From an uncultured Lachnospiraceae bacterium (lineage in GTDB: Bacteria > Bacillota > Clostridia > Lachnospirales > Lachnospiraceae): 64,000 nucleotides of DNA. The translations under genes and the position numbers were made by a program. The DNA is taken from assembly GCA_934317005.1 (NCBI GenBank), contig CAKREB010000003.1, positions 124,001-188,000 on the forward strand. Direction: 5' to 3'. Each line of letters begins with the position of its first letter. The stretch's first letter is position 1. Positions 43,660 through 52,006 of the stretch are shown here, one piece after another. The notes under the pieces are model-generated. The model did no database searches and was not told where the DNA came from. It saw only the letters and a program-made list of their open reading frames with translations.

Positions 43660-45252
43660 ATGGAACAACTAAAAGAAATTATTGAGAGTGGAAAAACGAC
43701 ATTAGGAATTGAGTTTGGTTCGACCAGAGTAAAGGCAGTGCTGATTGATGAGTCGTTTCAGCCAATCGCATCCGGAAATTACAGATGGGAAAACCAGTTA
43801 GTTGATGGTATCTGGACTTATTCGCTGGATGAGATCTGGAAGGGACTTCGTGAGAGTTATAAGAATATGGCAGCAGATGCAAAGAAAAAGTACGGTGCTA
43901 CGATCACAAAGATTGGTGCGATCGGATTTAGTGCGATGATGCACGGTTATATGGCATTTGACGAAAAGGATGACATTCTTGTACCATTCCGTACATGGCG
44001 CAACAGCACAACAGGTCCGGCGGCGAAAACATTGACAGATCTGTTTCAGTTTAATATTCCGGAAAGATGGAGCATTGCACATCTGTATCAGGCAATCTTA
44101 AATGGAGAAGAGCATGTAGGAAAGATTAAATACATGACAACGCTTGCCGGCTTTATTCACTGGAAGCTGACAGGCAAGAAGGTGCTTGGTATCGGTGACG
44201 CATCCGGTATGTTCCCGATTGATGATCAGACAAAGCAGTACAATGAGGAAATGATCGCAAAGTTTGAGAAATTGATCGAAGACAAGAAATATCCGTGGAG
44301 CTTAAAGGAGATTTTACCGGAAGTTCTGAACGCAGGAGAAGAAGCCGGTGTGCTGACAGAAGAAGGCGCAAAGCTTTTGGATGAGAGCGGTAATCTGCAG
44401 GCAGGAATCCCTCTGTGCCCACCGGAAGGCGATGCAGGAACCGGTATGGTGGCAACAAACAGCGTAGGAGTACGCACTGGTAATGTTTCGGCAGGTACAT
44501 CAGTGTTTGCAATGATCGTATTGGAAAAGCAGCTTCAGAAGGTATATCCGGAGATTGATATGGTTACTACGCCTGTAGGAAGTCCGGTTGCTATGGTTCA
44601 TGCCAACAACTGTACATCAGATATCAATGCGTGGATTGAACTTTTCAAGGAATTTTCAGACTGCTTTGGACTCGATGTGACAAGAGAAGATCTGTTTGAT
44701 AAATTGTTTAAGGTAGCCATGGAAGGTGATACAGACTGTGGCGGACTTCTTTCGTATGGATATTATTCCGGAGAAAATATCACCGGTGTGTCCGAGGGAA
44801 GACCACTCTTTGTCAGAACACCGGAAAGCAGATTTACACTTGCAAACTTCATGCGTATGCATTTGTGCAGTGCGCTTGGTGCATTAAAGGTCGGCATGGA
44901 CATTCTGATCAAGGAAGAGCATGTAGCAATCGACAAGATTCTTGGTCACGGCGGTTACTTTACAACAAAGGGCGTGGGACAGAAGCTTCTTGCAGCTGCG
45001 ATTGATACACCGGTGTCTGTGATGGAAACAGCAGGCGAGGGCGGCCCGTGGGGTATGGCTCTGTTAGCTTCTTATTTAATAAAGAAAGAAAACGGAGAAG
45101 AGTTACAGGATTATCTGTCTAACAAAGTGTTTGCAGGAAATGCCGGTATCAGTGAAGAGCCGGATGCAAAAGATGCAGAAGGCTTTGAAGCATTCATTGA
45201 AAACTATAAGAAGGGTGTTACCGTAGAAAAAGAAGCGGTAAATGTGTTATAG
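43660..45252 (+). CDS. araB: FGGY-family kinase, probable L-ribulokinase
   Basis: 530 residues with the FGGY kinase fold: LGIEFGSTRVKAVLID at the N-terminal phosphate loop, IGFSAMMHGYMAFD, and GHGGYFTTKGVGQKLLAAA in the second half. The sequence is not the classical E. coli AraB type; it looks like the FGGY ATPase-type kinase often placed between araA and araD in gut Firmicutes. By position it phosphorylates L-ribulose. A xylulokinase activity cannot be excluded. The ribosome site is AGAGGAGG. Confidence 0.85.
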   Translation: MEQLKEIIESGKTTLGIEFGSTRVKAVLIDESFQPIASGNYRWENQLVDGIWTYSLDEIWKGLRESYKNMAADAKKKYGATITKIGAIGFSAMMHGYMAFDEKDDILVPFRTWRNSTTGPAAKTLTDLFQFNIPERWSIAHLYQAILNGEEHVGKIKYMTTLAGFIHWKLTGKKVLGIGDASGMFPIDDQTKQYNEEMIAKFEKLIEDKKYPWSLKEILPEVLNAGEEAGVLTEEGAKLLDESGNLQAGIPLCPPEGDAGTGMVATNSVGVRTGNVSAGTSVFAMIVLEKQLQKVYPEIDMVTTPVGSPVAMVHANNCTSDINAWIELFKEFSDCFGLDVTREDLFDKLFKVAMEGDTDCGGLLSYGYYSGENITGVSEGRPLFVRTPESRFTLANFMRMHLCSALGALKVGMDILIKEEHVAIDKILGHGGYFTTKGVGQKLLAAAIDTPVSVMETAGEGGPWGMALLASYLIKKENGEELQDYLSNKVFAGNAGISEEPDAKDAEGFEAFIENYKKGVTVEKEAVNVL

Positions 45253-45279
45253 ATTGACACAGGGATGAAAGCAGACTGG

Positions 45280-45364
45280 CATGCAGCAGGCTATGGCGGC
45301 TGCAGTTGCAGAATAGAAAGACATGCAGCAGGCTGTAGCGGCTGTCAGATGCAGAATAGAAAGG
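45280..45364. repeat. tandem duplication of about 42 bp between araB and araD
   Basis: Two adjacent units, 45280-45321 and 45322-45364, both beginning CATGCAGCAGGCT and ending TGCAGAATAGAAAG, differ at a few bases in the middle. Each can form a short hairpin (GCAGC/GGCTGC). The second unit supplies the purine-rich stretch before the araD start. Confidence 0.8.
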
Positions 45365-45375
45365 CATGGTAAATT

Positions 45376-46077
45376 ATGTTAGAAGAATTAAAAAAGAAAG
45401 TATATGAAGCAAATATGCTGCTTCCGAAATATGAGCTTGTAACATTTACATGGGGAAATGTCAGTGGCATTGACCGTGAAAAGGGACTTTTTGTTATCAA
45501 GCCAAGTGGTGTGGATTATGACAAGCTAAAGCCGGAAGATATGGTTGTGGTTGATCTGCAGGGAAATAAAGTAGAAGGAGAGTACAATCCTTCTTCTGAC
45601 ACAGCGACACATGTGGTACTGTATAACCGTTTTCCAAATGTAGGTGGCATCGTACATACACATTCTTCCTGGGCAACCAGCTGGGCACAGGCAGGAAGAG
45701 GAATCCCATGCTATGGAACCACACACGCAGACTATCTGTATGGTGAGGTGCCTTGTGTGCGTAATCTGACGAAGGAAGAGATTGAAGAGGCATATGAAAA
45801 GAACACAGGTGTACTGATCGCAGATGAGTTTGAACGTATGGGACTGGATTACGAGGCTACACCGGCAGTTCTGTGCAAGAATCACGGTCCTTTTACATGG
45901 GGTAAGGATGCGAACGAAGCCGTACACAACGCAGTTGTCTTAGAAGAGGTTGCCAAAATGGCGGCGCGCTGCGAGCAGATCAATCCGCAGAACCAGCCGG
46001 CACCACAGGAGCTGCAGGATAAGCACTATTATAGAAAGCATGGTGCCAATGCGTACTATGGACAGACTAAGCATTGA
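45376..46077 (+). CDS. araD: L-ribulose-5-phosphate 4-epimerase
   Basis: 233 residues, class II aldolase fold. Metal-binding histidines appear in IVHTHSSWATSWAQ and CKNHGPFTWG, and the phosphate site in SGVDYDKLKPEDMVV. It converts L-ribulose-5-phosphate to D-xylulose-5-phosphate, completing the arabinose route into the pentose phosphate pathway. It is the last gene of the sugar operon and ends at a very strong terminator. The ribosome site GAAAGG is in the upstream repeat. Confidence 0.93.
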   Translation: MLEELKKKVYEANMLLPKYELVTFTWGNVSGIDREKGLFVIKPSGVDYDKLKPEDMVVVDLQGNKVEGEYNPSSDTATHVVLYNRFPNVGGIVHTHSSWATSWAQAGRGIPCYGTTHADYLYGEVPCVRNLTKEEIEEAYEKNTGVLIADEFERMGLDYEATPAVLCKNHGPFTWGKDANEAVHNAVVLEEVAKMAARCEQINPQNQPAPQELQDKHYYRKHGANAYYGQTKH

Positions 46078-46168
46078 TAAGATATCAGATGCTAATAAGC
46101 TTATGTGATCGGGAGGATGTTTAGCTCCTTTTAGTCACCTAAGTATTTCTCATATAATCCTTTTTAAC

Positions 46169-46262
46169 AAATTGGGCTGTCAGATCAGCAGGAAATTTTA
46201 AAGCAGAAAGACCCAAAACTGCCTTAAATAAAAGAAGCGGATCTGACAGCCCAATTTTTTTT
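46169..46262 (+). terminator. terminator of the arabinose operon
   Basis: An 18-bp perfect stem (46169-46186 with 46240-46257), including GGGCTGTCAGATC, has a long loop and a run of eight Ts. It isolates the sugar locus from the ribosomal operon. Confidence 0.9.
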
Positions 46263-46282
46263 CGAAAAACATAATTTTTTGC

Positions 46283-46311
46283 TTGCAATGCCAGACAAAC
46301 TGTGTTAAAGT
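46283..46311 (+). promoter_or_regulatory. sigma-A promoter of the alpha ribosomal operon
   Basis: TTGCAA (46283-46288), a 17-bp spacer and TAAAGT (46306-46311), 34 bp before rpmJ. Confidence 0.65.
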
Positions 46312-46344
46312 AGACAATGGACTTTTTGAAAGGAGGTTATTGCT

Positions 46345-46458
46345 GTGAAAGTTAGATCTTCAGTAAAACCGATTTGCGAAAAATGTAAGGTCATCAAGAG
46401 AAAGGGTCGCGTCAGAGTAATCTGCGAGAATCCTAGACACAAACAGAGACAGGGCTAA
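46345..46458 (+). CDS. rpmJ: ribosomal protein L36
   Basis: 37 residues, KVRSSVKPICEKCKVIKRKG and the ending NPRHKQRQG. The zinc ligands (three cysteines and one histidine) are present, so it is the zinc-containing C+ form. It starts at GTG 46345 after AAAGGAGG. In most Firmicutes rpmJ follows infA; here it is the first gene after a terminator and promoter, with araD upstream. Confidence 0.95.
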   Translation: MKVRSSVKPICEKCKVIKRKGRVRVICENPRHKQRQG

Positions 46459-46838
46459 TTAAGGATGCGGAGGATTCCGCACTTTCGATAGAACTTGCTT
46501 TCTGTTCGTTATAGTGCGAGAGGCACTATGATATTGTAGGCGGACTGATTATCCGCTTCAGTGGATCGGCGAGTCATTTATGCAGAGTCAGAAAGACACT
46601 GAGCTGCACATCTTAGCGTTAAGCGAAAGGTTTCGCCAGGAGCTGGTCTTATCAACGGCAGATTGATGACTGCGGCGTAGTACCGGCTGCCATTTCGCAG
46701 GCAGCCCGACATTTTTTTGCCATAGTGGCAAAAGGAAAAGAATCGTCTATGCAATAAGATTACAATTTAAAGCGGCTGACAGTGCAAAGCACTGTAATCA
46801 ATCAACTATTAATCAAAAAATGATGGAGGAAAGTACAC
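46459..46838 (+). promoter_or_regulatory. structured 380-nt gap between rpmJ and rpsM
   Basis: It contains several hairpins: GCGGA-GGAT-TCCGC near 46467, ATAGTGC-GAGAG-GCACTAT near 46513, GGCTGCC/GGCAGCC (46685-46706) followed by seven Ts, TTTTGCCA-TAG-TGGCAAAA (46715-46733) whose 5' arm uses those Ts, and CAGTGC-AAA-GCACTG (46780-46794) nested in GATTACA/TGTAATC. It looks like an attenuated leader controlling the following ribosomal genes, perhaps by S4 or another r-protein. I do not recognise a named RNA class. Confidence 0.55.
46685..46718 (+). terminator. terminator-like hairpin within the rpsM leader
   Basis: GGCTGCC (46685-46691) pairs with GGCAGCC (46700-46706) around ATTTCGCA, and a run of seven Ts ends at 46718. 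The T run overlaps the 5' arm of the next hairpin, so the two could be alternative structures. Confidence 0.7.
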
Positions 46839-47207
46839 ATGGCACGTATTAGTGGTGTAGATTTACCAAGAGAGAAGCGTGTTGAGATCGGACTTACTTA
46901 TATCTATGGTATTGGTAGAGTCAGCTCTAACCGCATTTTAGCAGAAGCTAAAGTCAATCCTGACACACGTGTGAAGGATCTTACGGATGAAGAAGTAGCT
47001 CGTATCCGTGACGTCATTGATGAGACACAGACTGTCGAAGGTGATCTTCGTAGAGAAATCGCTATGAACATCAAGAGACTTCAGGAAATTGGATGCTACA
47101 GAGGTATCCGTCACAGAAAGGGTCTTCCGGTTCGTGGACAGAAGACTAAGACAAACGCAAGAACTCGTAAGGGTCCAAAGCGTACTGTCGCAAATAAGAA
47201 GAAATAA
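46839..47207 (+). CDS. rpsM: ribosomal protein S13
   Basis: 122 residues, MARISGVDLPREKRVEIGLT at the start and the basic tail RTRKGPKRTVANKKK. It sits at the head of the small subunit and contacts tRNA and S19. A strong GATGGAGG site precedes it. It is the first gene after the structured leader of the alpha operon. Confidence 0.97.
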   Translation: MARISGVDLPREKRVEIGLTYIYGIGRVSSNRILAEAKVNPDTRVKDLTDEEVARIRDVIDETQTVEGDLRREIAMNIKRLQEIGCYRGIRHRKGLPVRGQKTKTNARTRKGPKRTVANKKK

Positions 47208-47267
47208 TCATTCTTAAAAAAATTACGAAATAGGAATTATGTACAAATCTTATAGGAGGGTTTGACA

Positions 47268-47663
47268 ATGGCTAAACAGGTAGCAAAAAAGGCAAGCAAG
47301 AAGCGTGTCAAGAAAAATGTCGGACATGGACAGGCACACATTCAGTCTTCCTTCAATAATACAATCGTTACGCTTACAGACGCAGAAGGAAACGCAGTTT
47401 CTTGGGCGAGTGCAGGCGGATTAGGATTCAGAGGATCCAAGAAATCAACTCCATACGCAGCACAGATGGCAGCTGAGACAGCAGCAAAGGCTGCACTTCC
47501 TCATGGTTTAACATCTGTTGACGTTATGGTAAAGGGACCTGGTTCAGGTCGTGAAGCAGCAATTCGTGCATTACAGGCATGCGGTATTGATGTTACAAGC
47601 ATCCGCGACGTAACTCCGGTACCTCACAATGGTTGTAGACCACCTAAGCGTCGTCGTGTATAA
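47268..47663 (+). CDS. rpsK: ribosomal protein S11
   Basis: 131 residues, with SFNNTIVTLTDAEGNAVSW and KGPGSGREAAIRAL and the ending VTPVPHNGCRPPKRRRV. It forms part of the platform near the E site. I start at ATG 47268 after GGAGGG; a TTG at 47262 is also in frame. Confidence 0.97.
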   Translation: MAKQVAKKASKKRVKKNVGHGQAHIQSSFNNTIVTLTDAEGNAVSWASAGGLGFRGSKKSTPYAAQMAAETAAKAALPHGLTSVDVMVKGPGSGREAAIRALQACGIDVTSIRDVTPVPHNGCRPPKRRRV

Positions 47664-47726
47664 TTGACACACAGAGAATAGCGCGAGTAAAAGTAAATAA
47701 GTTGATTTTATATAGGAGGAATAGAC

Positions 47727-48320
47727 ATGGCAAGAGATATGGTGCCGGTACTCAAGAGATGTAGAACTCTTGGACTTGAACCAGCATTTTTGGGAATTGA
47801 TAAGAAATCAAACAGAAACCCAAGATCTGGTAGAAAACAGAGCGAGTATGGACTTCAGTTAAAAGAGAAGCAGAAAGCTAAATTTATCTATGGTGTTTTA
47901 GAGAAACCTTTCAGAAACAATTTCGCTAGAGCACAGAAATTAAAATATGGTACAACTGGTGAGAACCTTATGATTCTCCTTGAGCTTAGACTTGACAACG
48001 TATTATTCCGTATGGGATATGGCCGTACAAGAAAAGAATCAAGACAGATCGTTGGACATAAGCATGTACTTGTAAACGGTAAGTGTGTAAACATCCCTTC
48101 TTACGAAGTTAAGCCTGGTGATGTGATCGAAATTAAAGAGAAGCACAAAGGTGCTCAGAGATATAAGGATATCCTTGAAGTAACAGACGGAAGATTAGTT
48201 CCTGACTGGTTAGAGGCTAATCATGAAACTCTTTCCGGTACAGTTAAGGAAATTCCTACAAGAGAGCAGATTGATGTTCCTGTAAATGAAGTGCTTATCG
48301 TCGAGTTATATTCTAAATAA
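47727..48320 (+). CDS. rpsD: ribosomal protein S4
   Basis: 197 residues with the S4 RNA-binding domain (LDNVLFRMGYGRTRKESRQI, HVLVNGKCVNIPSYEVKPGD). The N-terminus lacks the zinc-binding cysteines, so it is the C- form. S4 nucleates 30S assembly and, in many bacteria, represses its own operon through an mRNA leader, which makes the upstream leader of interest. Confidence 0.97.
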   Translation: MARDMVPVLKRCRTLGLEPAFLGIDKKSNRNPRSGRKQSEYGLQLKEKQKAKFIYGVLEKPFRNNFARAQKLKYGTTGENLMILLELRLDNVLFRMGYGRTRKESRQIVGHKHVLVNGKCVNIPSYEVKPGDVIEIKEKHKGAQRYKDILEVTDGRLVPDWLEANHETLSGTVKEIPTREQIDVPVNEVLIVELYSK

Positions 48321-48387
48321 TAACATTATGTAGCATGTGCTGCATACGAGGCTAGTAAGCATTAACACCCAAAAGGAGGTCCGGGGA

Positions 48388-49353
48388 GTGCTAGATTTTA
48401 AAGAACCAAATATTGAAATAGCAGAGATTTCAGAAGATAAGAGATATGGACGTTTTGTTGTTGAACCTCTGGAAAGAGGATATGGTACGACTTTGGGTAA
48501 TTCTCTCAGAAGAATTATGCTCTCCTCATTGCCGGGTACAGCTGTAAGCCATATTAAAATCGATGGTGTCGTTCATGAGTTCTCTTCTATTCCTGGCGTA
48601 AAGGAAGATGTTACAGAGATCATCATGAATATTAAGAGCCTGGCTATCAAGAATAATAGCGAGACGGATGAAGTTAAGACAGCCTATATTGAAGCATCAG
48701 GTGAATGTGTGGTTACAGCAGCAGACATTCAGGTTGATTCCGATATCGAGATCATGAATCCTGATCAGGTTATTGCAACTTTAAGTGGTGGTCCTGACTG
48801 CAGACTTTACATTGAAATGACTATTGTAAATGGTCGTGGTTATGTAAGCTCTGACAAGAACAAGAGAGAGGATTTACCAATTAATGTAATCGCAATCGAT
48901 TCTATCTTTACTCCGGTAGAGAGAGTAAATATCAAGATTGAGAATACTCGTGTAGGTCAGATTACAGACTTTGATAAGCTGACTTTGGAAGTATATACAG
49001 ATGGAACGATTGAACCAAGCGATGCAGTAAGTCTTGCGGCAAAGGTATTAAGTGATCATTTGAAATCCTTTATCAATCTTTCTGACAAAACAGCAGGAAT
49101 CCAGGTGATTGCTGAAAATGTTGATGACAGCAAGGATAAAGTGCTTGAGATGAACATTGATGAATTAGAGCTTTCTGTACGTTCTTACAACTGTTTGAAG
49201 CGTGCAGGAATCGACACAGTAGAAGAACTGTGTAACCGTACATCTGAAGATATGATGAAGGTTCGGAATCTTGGTCGTAAATCTTTAGAAGAAGTATTAG
49301 CTAAGTTGAAGGAATTAGGTTTATCCCTTAACTTAGGCGATGACAATAATTAG
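48388..49353 (+). CDS. rpoA: RNA polymerase alpha subunit
   Basis: 321 residues. The N-terminal dimerisation domain has ERGYGTTLGNSLRRIMLSS. The C-terminal domain, which binds UP elements and activators, ends with LELSVRSYNCLKRAGI and KVRNLGRKSLEEVLAKL. The likely start is GTG 48388, placed after AAAGGAGG; longer in-frame starts would add 17 atypical residues. Confidence 0.97.
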   Translation: MLDFKEPNIEIAEISEDKRYGRFVVEPLERGYGTTLGNSLRRIMLSSLPGTAVSHIKIDGVVHEFSSIPGVKEDVTEIIMNIKSLAIKNNSETDEVKTAYIEASGECVVTAADIQVDSDIEIMNPDQVIATLSGGPDCRLYIEMTIVNGRGYVSSDKNKREDLPINVIAIDSIFTPVERVNIKIENTRVGQITDFDKLTLEVYTDGTIEPSDAVSLAAKVLSDHLKSFINLSDKTAGIQVIAENVDDSKDKVLEMNIDELELSVRSYNCLKRAGIDTVEELCNRTSEDMMKVRNLGRKSLEEVLAKLKELGLSLNLGDDNN

Positions 49354-49365
49354 GAGGTAAGCACA

Positions 49366-49908
49366 ATGGCAGGTTATAGAAAGCTTGGAAGAACTTCCAG
49401 CCAGAGAAAAGCATTGCTCCGCAATCAGGTAACAGACTTATTATACTATGGTAAGATTGTTACTACGGAAGCAAAGGCAAAAGAAATCCGTAAAATTGCA
49501 GAAGGTATCATTGCTTTAGGTATCAAAGAGTGCAATAATTTCGATACAGTTAAAGTTACTGCTAAAGTTGCCCGCAAGGACAAAGATGGCAAGAGAGTAA
49601 AAGAAGTCGTAGACGGTAAGAAGCAGACTGTATATGATGAAGTAGAAAAGGAGATCAAGAAAGATCAGCCTTCAAGACTTCATGCAAGAAGACAGATGCA
49701 GAAGACTCTTTTCAATGTAACTGAAGTTCCTTCTGAAACAAAGGGACGTAAGCAGAACACTAAGACTGTAGATGTAGCAGCTAAGGTTTTAGATGAATTA
49801 GGACCAAAGTATGCTGAGCGTAACGGTAACGGTGGTTACACACGTATCGTTAAGATTGGTCAGCGTAAGGGCGATGCTGCAATGCAGGTTCTTATTGAAT
49901 TAGTTTAA
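49366..49908 (+). CDS. rplQ: ribosomal protein L17, extended form
   Basis: 180 residues. The N-terminal (YRKLGRTSSQRKALLRNQVT) and C-terminal (NGGYTRIVKIGQRKGDAAMQVLIEL) parts are standard L17, but the family is usually about 115-130 residues. The extra about 55 residues (roughly 62-120) are lysine-rich and contain EVVDGKKQTVYDEVEKEIKK. Clostridial relatives are known to have longer L17, so this is probably a lineage feature. It closes the alpha operon. Confidence 0.95.
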   Translation: MAGYRKLGRTSSQRKALLRNQVTDLLYYGKIVTTEAKAKEIRKIAEGIIALGIKECNNFDTVKVTAKVARKDKDGKRVKEVVDGKKQTVYDEVEKEIKKDQPSRLHARRQMQKTLFNVTEVPSETKGRKQNTKTVDVAAKVLDELGPKYAERNGNGGYTRIVKIGQRKGDAAMQVLIELV

Positions 49909-49925
49909 TCATAATAAATTTCAAT

Positions 49926-49970
49926 AAAAAAGCTTTTCTGGTGAGGTAACTCATCGGAAAAGCTTTTTTT
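49926..49970 (+). terminator. terminator of the alpha operon
   Basis: AAAAAGCTTTTC pairs with GAAAAGCTTTTT, with an inner TGAG/CTCA, ending in seven Ts. Confidence 0.9.
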
Positions 49971-50080
49971 GACTTATAGAAAATTGCTGTTATGATAGCA
50001 GCATACAGAGGGAATAAGCTGTATTTTTTCTTTTTACCTTGACAGGAAACGGAAGAAGGGTACAGGCTATGATGTGCAAC

Positions 50081-50109
50081 TTGCGGAATAGAGGGAAAAC
50101 GTGTAAAAT
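50081..50109 (+). promoter_or_regulatory. candidate promoter of the ecf operon
   Basis: TTGCGG (50081-50086), a 17-bp spacer and TAAAAT (50104-50109), about 50 bp before ecfA1. Confidence 0.55.
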
Positions 50110-50160
50110 GTATGGTATTGTGGCTTAAAACAGACAAATCAGGATTAAATGGAGAGAAGC

Positions 50161-51027
50161 ATGGACGATAGAGCAAATATAATAGAAGCAAAGGATGTGG
50201 CGCACGAATATTCCCGTCGGGATGAAAACGGTGATGTGATCGGAATCATCCGTGCGGTTGACGGGGTGTCGATTGAGGCGAAAGAAGGAGATTTTATCGC
50301 TGTTCTTGGCGCAAATGGTTCCGGAAAATCCACATTTGCCAAACACCTGAATGGCCTTTTATTTCCGACAGAGGGTACTCTCTATGTAGATGGCATGGAT
50401 ACTTCAGAAGCAGCGAATGCATTGCCGGTTCGTCAGACGGTTGGTATGGTCTTTCAGAATCCGGACAATCAGATCATTGCCAATGTAGTAGAGGAAGATG
50501 TGGGATTTGGCCCGGAGAATATAGGTGTTCCAACGGATAAGATTTTACAGAGAGTAGAAGAATCTTTAAAAGAAGTTGGGATGGAAGCATATCGAAAGCA
50601 TTCTCCAAATCATCTTTCCGGCGGTCAGAAGCAGCGCGTGGCGATTGCAGGGATTATGGCGATGCGTCCAAAGTGTATTGTCCTTGATGAAGCGACGGCA
50701 ATGTTAGACCCGCAGGGAAGAAAAAGTGTGTTGGAAACGATACAGCGTCTGAATAAGAATGAGCATATTACCATTATTTTGATCACGCACTATATGGAAG
50801 AAGTAACGAATGCCGATTATGTTTATGTGATGAATAAAGGAAAAGTGGCATGTAAAGGGACACCGCGTGAAGTGTTCTGTCAGGTGGAAGCCTTGCGGGA
50901 GTGCAGATTGGAAGCACCACAGATCACACAGATCGCGCAGGGACTTGCGAAGGCAGGATTTCCGGTATCGTGTGATGTGCTGACAGAAAAAGAACTGGCG
51001 CTGGAATTGCAAAAACTTAGAGCATAA
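50161..51027 (+). CDS. ecfA1: ECF transporter ATPase EcfA1
   Basis: 288 residues. Walker A GANGSGKSTFAKHL, the Q-loop in GMVFQNPDNQIIANVVEEDVGFG, the signature LSGGQKQRVAIAG and Walker B CIVLDEATAMLD. It forms the energising module of energy-coupling-factor vitamin importers with EcfA2 and EcfT. Substrate-binding S subunits are encoded elsewhere; none is in this window. I start at 50161 after GGAGAG; ATG 50149 is an alternative. Confidence 0.93.
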   Translation: MDDRANIIEAKDVAHEYSRRDENGDVIGIIRAVDGVSIEAKEGDFIAVLGANGSGKSTFAKHLNGLLFPTEGTLYVDGMDTSEAANALPVRQTVGMVFQNPDNQIIANVVEEDVGFGPENIGVPTDKILQRVEESLKEVGMEAYRKHSPNHLSGGQKQRVAIAGIMAMRPKCIVLDEATAMLDPQGRKSVLETIQRLNKNEHITIILITHYMEEVTNADYVYVMNKGKVACKGTPREVFCQVEALRECRLEAPQITQIAQGLAKAGFPVSCDVLTEKELALELQKLRA

Positions 51028-51133
51028 GGTGATAGCTTAACAGATAAATTCTTGCAGGGAAAAAGTGGTTGCTCTGCAAATATTGTGTCTATAGTCCAAA
51101 GTTTGTGGGTTTAGAAAGGAATGCAGGATTGTC

Positions 51134-52006
51134 ATGTCAATTGTATTAAAAAATGTGGGATACACGTATGGGCAGGGAGGCAGTGATGAAAAACAGGCAC
51201 TGAAAAATGTTAATCTGGAAATTAGAGAAAATGAGTTTTTAGCGATTGTAGGTCATACCGGCTCCGGTAAGTCTACACTGATACAGCTTTTGAACGGTCT
51301 GGAAAAACCAACAGAGGGACAGATCTTATTTCATGGACAGGATATAGCAGAGAAAGGCTTTTCACTAAAACTGCTTCGAAGTAAGGTAGGACTTGTGTTT
51401 CAGTATCCGGAACATCAGTTGTTTGAAGCAACCGTGCAAAAGGATGTGGAATTTGGCCCGCGTAATATGGGCTGGGAGCAGCTAAAGGTGCAGATGAATG
51501 CCTTTCAGGCTTTGAAGGATGTTGGAATCAGTGATGATCTTTATGATGTATCTCCGCTGGCTCTATCCGGTGGACAGAAAAGAAGAGTAGCGATTGCCGG
51601 TGTACTGGCGATGGAACCGGAAATTCTGGTCTTAGATGAGCCGATGGCAGGCTTAGATCCGACAGGAAGAACAGAAATCTTTGAACTGCTCTGCAAACTG
51701 CATCGGGAAAGACAGATTACGATCGTACTTGTTTCTCACAGTATGGATGATGTAGGAAAGTATGCGCAGCGCGTTGTTGTGATGAACCGTGGAGAGGTTG
51801 TTCTGGATGGCACACCGCGTAAGGTGTTCCAATATGAGAAAGAGTTAGAACAGATTGGTCTGGGAATCCCGCAGGCAACCAGACTGATGCACCACTTAAA
51901 AGCACAGGGAGCAGATGTCAGAACAGACTGTCTGACGGTACAGGAAAGTATTAAAGCCATTACCGAATGGCTTGGGAAGGAAAAAAAGGTGTCATATGAT
52001 TCGTGA
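51134..52006 (+). CDS. ecfA2: ECF transporter ATPase EcfA2
   Basis: 290 residues. Walker A GHTGSGKSTLIQLL, GLVFQYPEHQLFEATVQKDV, signature LSGGQKRRVAIAG and Walker B ILVLDEPMAGLD. It pairs with EcfA1 in the heterodimeric ATPase. The next gene starts ten bases before its stop, so they are translationally coupled. Confidence 0.93.
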   Translation: MSIVLKNVGYTYGQGGSDEKQALKNVNLEIRENEFLAIVGHTGSGKSTLIQLLNGLEKPTEGQILFHGQDIAEKGFSLKLLRSKVGLVFQYPEHQLFEATVQKDVEFGPRNMGWEQLKVQMNAFQALKDVGISDDLYDVSPLALSGGQKRRVAIAGVLAMEPEILVLDEPMAGLDPTGRTEIFELLCKLHRERQITIVLVSHSMDDVGKYAQRVVVMNRGEVVLDGTPRKVFQYEKELEQIGLGIPQATRLMHHLKAQGADVRTDCLTVQESIKAITEWLGKEKKVSYDS

